From [Enterobacter] lignolyticus SCF1 (GTDB lineage: Bacteria > Pseudomonadota > Gammaproteobacteria > Enterobacterales > Enterobacteriaceae), in the NCBI RefSeq assembly GCF_000164865.1, contig NC_014618.1:1550001-1614000 (forward strand): a stretch of 64,000 nt of DNA. Reading direction: 5' to 3'. The translations under genes and the position numbers were made by a program. This document shows, one piece after another, positions 60,910-64,000 of the stretch. The notes below the pieces were generated by a model. That model ran no database searches, had not been told where the DNA came from, and was given only the letters and a program-made list of their open reading frames with translations. Position 1 is the first letter of the stretch. Each line of letters begins with the position of its first letter.

Positions 60910-61617
60910 ATGCGACTCGATAAGTTTATCGCTCAGCAACTCGGCGTCAGCCGTGCCATTGCCGGGCGTGAAATTCGCGCCAGCCGCGTTACCGTGGATG
61001 GCGACATCGTCAAAGATACCGCGTTTAAACTCCAGCCAGAACACGATGTGGCCTATGATGGCAACTCGCTGGTTCAGCAAACCGGCCCGCGCTACTTTAT
61101 GCTCAACAAACCGCAGGGGTACGTTTGCTCCACGGATGACCCGGATCATCCGACGGTACTCTATTTCCTTGATGAACCGGTCGCCCATAAGCTGCACGCC
61201 GCGGGGCGTCTGGATATTGATACCACAGGCCTGGTGCTGATGACGGATGATGGGCAGTGGTCGCACCGCATTACGTCGCCGCGCCATCATTGTGAAAAGA
61301 CCTACCGGGTGACGCTGGAGTCGCCGCTTGCCGAGGACACGGCGGAACAATTCGCCCACGGCATTCAGCTGCATAATGAAAAAGCGCTGACCAAACCGGC
61401 GCAGCTTGAGGTTATCACCGCCACCGAAGTGCGCCTGACCATCAGCGAAGGCCGCTACCATCAGGTCAAACGGATGTTCGCCGCGGTGGGCAACCATGTG
61501 GTTGGGCTGCACCGCGAGCGTATCGGGGCCATCGCGCTTGACCCCGAGCTCGAGCCGGGCGGGTACCGTCCGCTGACGGAAGATGAGATCGCAAGCGTTG
61601 GCTTGCCGATGCGCTAA
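60910..61617 (+). CDS. rsuA: 16S rRNA pseudouridine-516 synthase
   Basis: 235 residues (E. coli 231) from the ATG of MRLDKFIAQQLGVS; earlier in-frame starts run through the radD promoter. The N-terminal S4 domain (1-60) is followed by a pseudouridine synthase domain with the catalytic Asp in GRLDIDTTGLVL. Divergent from radD by 147 bases, and followed 15 bases later by bcr. Confidence 0.95.
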   Translation: MRLDKFIAQQLGVSRAIAGREIRASRVTVDGDIVKDTAFKLQPEHDVAYDGNSLVQQTGPRYFMLNKPQGYVCSTDDPDHPTVLYFLDEPVAHKLHAAGRLDIDTTGLVLMTDDGQWSHRITSPRHHCEKTYRVTLESPLAEDTAEQFAHGIQLHNEKALTKPAQLEVITATEVRLTISEGRYHQVKRMFAAVGNHVVGLHRERIGAIALDPELEPGGYRPLTEDEIASVGLPMR

Positions 61618-61632
61618 TTTCAGGAGTTAACT

Positions 61633-62829
61633 GTGACCAACAGGCAGCACTCGTCGTTGAGTATCGTCTTTATTCTTGGCCTGTTGGCCATGCTGATGCC
61701 GCTTTCTATTGATATGTATCTGCCCGCGCTGCCGGTGATTTCCGCGCAGTTTGGCGTACCGGCCGGTAGCGCGCAGATGACGCTCAGCACCTACATTCTG
61801 GGTTTTGCGCTCGGGCAACTGCTGTACGGACCGATGGCCGATAGCCTGGGACGCAAGCCGGTTATCCTCGGCGGCACGCTGGTGTTCGCAGCGGCGGCGG
61901 TGGCCTGCGCGCTGTCGCAGACCATTGAGCATCTGATCGTCATGCGCTTTTTCCACGGCCTCGCTGCGGCCGCCGCCAGCGTGGTGATCAACGCCCTGAT
62001 GCGCGATATCTACCCCAAAGAAGAGTTCTCGCGCATGATGTCCTTTGTCATGCTGGTGACGACCATTGCGCCGCTGGTCGCGCCGATGGCGGGCGGGGCG
62101 GTGCTGGTCTGGTTCAGCTGGCATACCATTTTCTGGATCCTCGCGGGCGCTGCGCTGCTGGCATCGACCATGATCTTCTTCTTTATTCAGGAGACGCTGC
62201 CGCCGGAGCGCCGACAGAAATTCCATATCCGTACCACGCTTGGCAACTTCTCCTCGCTGTTTCGCCATAAGCGCGTGTTGAGCTATATGCTGGCGAGCGG
62301 TTTCAGCTTTGCCGGGATGTTCTCGTTTTTGAGCGCCGGGCCGTTTGTGTACATCGAGTTAAACCACGTTTCGCCGCAGCACTTTGGCTACTACTTCGCG
62401 CTGAACATCGTGTTTTTGTTCATCATGACCATAATTAACAGCCGCTTTGTCCGTCGCGTCGGGGCGCTGAACATGTTCCGCGCCGGGCTGTGGATTCAGT
62501 TTGCGATGGCCGGATGGATGGTGGTCTGCGCGCTGCTGGGCGTCGGCTTCTGGTCGCTGGTGCTGGGGGTTGCGGCCTTTGTCGGCTGCGTGTCGATGGT
62601 TTCTTCGAACGCGATGGCGGTCATTCTTGATGAGTTTCCGCATATGGCGGGGACGGCCTCGTCCCTTGCCGGGACGTTTCGTTTCGGCATCGGGGCGATT
62701 GTTGGCGCGCTGCTGTCGATGGCGACGTTTACTACCGCCTGGCCAATGCTACTTTCTATCGCGTTTTGCGCCAGCTGCTCAATTCTGTTCTACCTCTACG
62801 CCAGCAGGCGGCGAAAAGTCGCGAATTAG
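61633..62829 (+). CDS. bcr: MFS efflux pump Bcr
   Basis: 398 residues (E. coli 396), 12 membrane helices, DHA1 family. Starts at GTG after CAGGAG. Motif A YGPMADSLGRKP and motif B-like MRFFHGLAAAAASVVINALM are clear. In E. coli it exports bicyclomycin, sulfonamide and L-cysteine. Probably cotranscribed with rsuA. Confidence 0.95.
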   Translation: MTNRQHSSLSIVFILGLLAMLMPLSIDMYLPALPVISAQFGVPAGSAQMTLSTYILGFALGQLLYGPMADSLGRKPVILGGTLVFAAAAVACALSQTIEHLIVMRFFHGLAAAAASVVINALMRDIYPKEEFSRMMSFVMLVTTIAPLVAPMAGGAVLVWFSWHTIFWILAGAALLASTMIFFFIQETLPPERRQKFHIRTTLGNFSSLFRHKRVLSYMLASGFSFAGMFSFLSAGPFVYIELNHVSPQHFGYYFALNIVFLFIMTIINSRFVRRVGALNMFRAGLWIQFAMAGWMVVCALLGVGFWSLVLGVAAFVGCVSMVSSNAMAVILDEFPHMAGTASSLAGTFRFGIGAIVGALLSMATFTTAWPMLLSIAFCASCSILFYLYASRRRKVAN

Positions 62830-62833
62830 TCAG

Positions 62834-62862
62834 CAAAAAAGGGGCAAAATCAGCCCTTTTTT
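62834..62862 (+). terminator. bcr terminator
   Basis: A-run with GGGC, loop AAAATCA, GCCC and T-run, right after the bcr stop. Confidence 0.88.
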
Positions 62863-63158
62863 GATGCACGTCAACCGGGAAAAACGTCGTACGGCTACTA
62901 TATGTTTCTATAATGTAAATTCAATTAGTGTAAAAAGTCACACTATTGTAGATAAAAAGATTGTTTTAGATCACAGAAACGGGTACATATAGCGCCATCG
63001 TGCATCATTGGCGTTTGTCTTGTCGCAATAAATTGGCTCTATTTACCCATACGACCCGGAGTTTCGGCGTTTCTTTTCTGGATGCAGGACGATTTGTCAA
63101 CAATGTGTTAATATGGATGTGAAATAATTGTGAAGCACTTTGCTTCCGGGGAAAAAGC
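62863..63158 (+). promoter_or_regulatory. yejG upstream region
   Basis: 296 bases, no gene. A dyad TAGTGT-N8-ACACTA lies at 62927-62946, and TAGATCACA at 62968-62976 resembles half a CRP site. Confidence 0.4.
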
Positions 63159-63503
63159 GTGAGTACATTACAACTTTCCATCGTTCACCGACTGCCGCAG
63201 AACTATCGCTGGTTGGCGGGTTTTGCAGGTTCAAGAGTTGAACCGATTCCGCAAAACGGCGCTGACGGTGATAACAGCCTGGTGGCGCTTAAACTGTTGA
63301 GTCCGGACGGCGATAGCGCATGGCCGGTCATGCAGAAACTCAGCCAGGCGCTCAGCGATATCGCTGTTGATAGCTCGGTGCTGGAGTGCGAGGGCGAACC
63401 GTGCCTGTTCGTCAACCGTCAGGACGAATTTGCGGCAACCTGCCGCCTGAAAAACTGCGGCGTGGCGATTGCGGAACCGTTTTCCGGCAATAACCCTTTC
63501 TGA
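63159..63503 (+). CDS. yejG: Conserved protein YejG
   Basis: 114 residues, the E. coli length, starting at GTG (MSTLQLSIVHRLP) behind GGGG. Soluble, no known domain; ends AEPFSGNNPF. Function unknown, though E. coli yejG has been associated with aminoglycoside tolerance. Convergent with yejF; only three bases separate the two stop codons. Confidence 0.93.
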   Translation: MSTLQLSIVHRLPQNYRWLAGFAGSRVEPIPQNGADGDNSLVALKLLSPDGDSAWPVMQKLSQALSDIAVDSSVLECEGEPCLFVNRQDEFAATCRLKNCGVAIAEPFSGNNPF

Positions 63504-63506
63504 CCG

Positions 63507-64000
63507 TCAGCTCAACTCCAGTAACTGGCGAGTGTAAGCCTGCGCCGGTGAATCAAACACGCGCCGACAATCGCCCTGTTCCACCACCTCTCCCTGGCGC
63601 AGCACAATGACCTGATGGCACAGCGAACGCACCACATGCAGATCGTGGCTAATGAAAATGTAGGCCAGACGGTGCTTTTGCTGCAGCGTCTTCAGTAGCG
63701 TGAGGATCTGCGCCTGCACGGTGCGGTCAAGCGACGAGGTCGGCTCATCCAGTACAATTAGCTGCGGTTTGAGGATCAGCGCCCGGGCGATGGCGATGCG
63801 CTGGCGCTGTCCGCCGGAGAATTCCGCCGGGTAACGCCAGCGGGTTTCGGGGTCGAGCCCCACCTCCTGCATCACGCGCACCACCTCTGCTTCGCGCTGG
63901 GCCGGCGTTAGCGTCGGCTGGTGCACGCGCAGGCCTTCCTCAACGATTTGCAGTACGTTCAGGCGCGGGTTAAGCGACGAGTTAGGATCCTGAAACACGA
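63507..64000 (-). CDS. yejF: Peptide ABC transporter ATPase YejF (5' part outside window)
   Basis: About 164 codons of a protein of about 529 in E. coli: the second of its two nucleotide-binding domains, lacking Walker A, which lies beyond the window. Visible are the Q-loop FQDPNSSLNPR, the signature FSGGQRQRIAIARAL, Walker B LIVLDEPTSSLD and the H-loop ISHDLHVV. Energises the YejABEF microcin C/oligopeptide importer. Confidence 0.95.
   Translation of the reverse strand, partial: VFQDPNSSLNPRLNVLQIVEEGLRVHQPTLTPAQREAEVVRVMQEVGLDPETRWRYPAEFSGGQRQRIAIARALILKPQLIVLDEPTSSLDRTVQAQILTLLKTLQQKHRLAYIFISHDLHVVRSLCHQVIVLRQGEVVEQGDCRRVFDSPAQAYTRQLLELS

Noticed and set aside
1..64000. CRISPR arrays, rRNA genes, insertion sequences or prophage modules
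   Set aside because: No regularly spaced repeats, no rRNA sequence, no transposase, integrase or phage structural gene recognised.

Overview
The window is chromosomal DNA of a gammaproteobacterium of the family Enterobacteriaceae. Gene content and order follow the E. coli K-12 stretch that runs from yfaY through gyrA, rcs, ompC and ada to yejF, and proteins such as RcsB, RcsC, AtoC, NrdA, NrdB and ribosomal protein L25 have the lengths known from E. coli. It is not E. coli itself: mgtE lies between yojI and mqo, inaA and yfaL are absent, and the nap-ccm-narP block expected between eco and the proline tRNA is missing. The OmpC surface loops and the mgtE neighbourhood point to the Klebsiella/Enterobacter/Citrobacter side of the family, but the genus cannot be fixed from this sequence alone.

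Layout. 1-5365: end of yfaY, then the L-rhamnonate operon rhmR-rhmD-rhmT-rhmA. 5448-12225: the glycerol-3-phosphate regulon, glpABC divergent from glpTQ. 12238-14488: an accessory LysR regulator divergent from an MFS transporter. 14575-19416 (minus strand): ribonucleotide reductase nrdAB-yfaE and ubiG; gyrA follows on the plus strand. 22558-26365: a low-GC accessory cluster encoding a glucitol-type PTS, a Gfo/Idh/MocA dehydrogenase and an RpiR regulator. 26495-33761: the complete acetoacetate/short-chain fatty acid regulon atoSC-atoDAEB with its sigma-54 promoter and AtoC enhancer. 33927-40172: the Rcs phosphorelay (rcsC; rcsDB). 40566-42129: micF and ompC. 42232-46789: apbE, ada-alkB, yojI. 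46925-50801: mgtE, mqo, eco. 51315-54921: a low-GC island of exported proteins ending near tRNA-Pro(GGG). 55401-64000: yejM, yejL, yejK, rplY, radD, rsuA, bcr, yejG and the end of yejF.

How the genes work together. Several blocks are self-contained circuits: a regulator, a transporter and enzymes for one carbon source (rhm, glp, ato, the unknown PTS). The central blocks serve DNA precursor synthesis and topology (nrd, gyrA), envelope stress and porin control (rcs, micF, ompC, yejM) and alkylation repair (ada-alkB). Regulatory DNA is unusually readable here: DnaA and paired NrdR-like boxes upstream of nrdA, a textbook sigma-54 promoter with an AtoC palindrome, an Ada box overlapping the apbE stop codon, OmpR boxes, CRP sites and a repeated TCCAG-type operator at rhmR.

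The two places most likely to hold undescribed biology are (a) the PTS cluster, whose EIIA lacks a histidine at the position that is phosphorylated in SrlB, and (b) the 51.3-53.2 kb operon of small exported proteins that ends in a miniature trimeric autotransporter.
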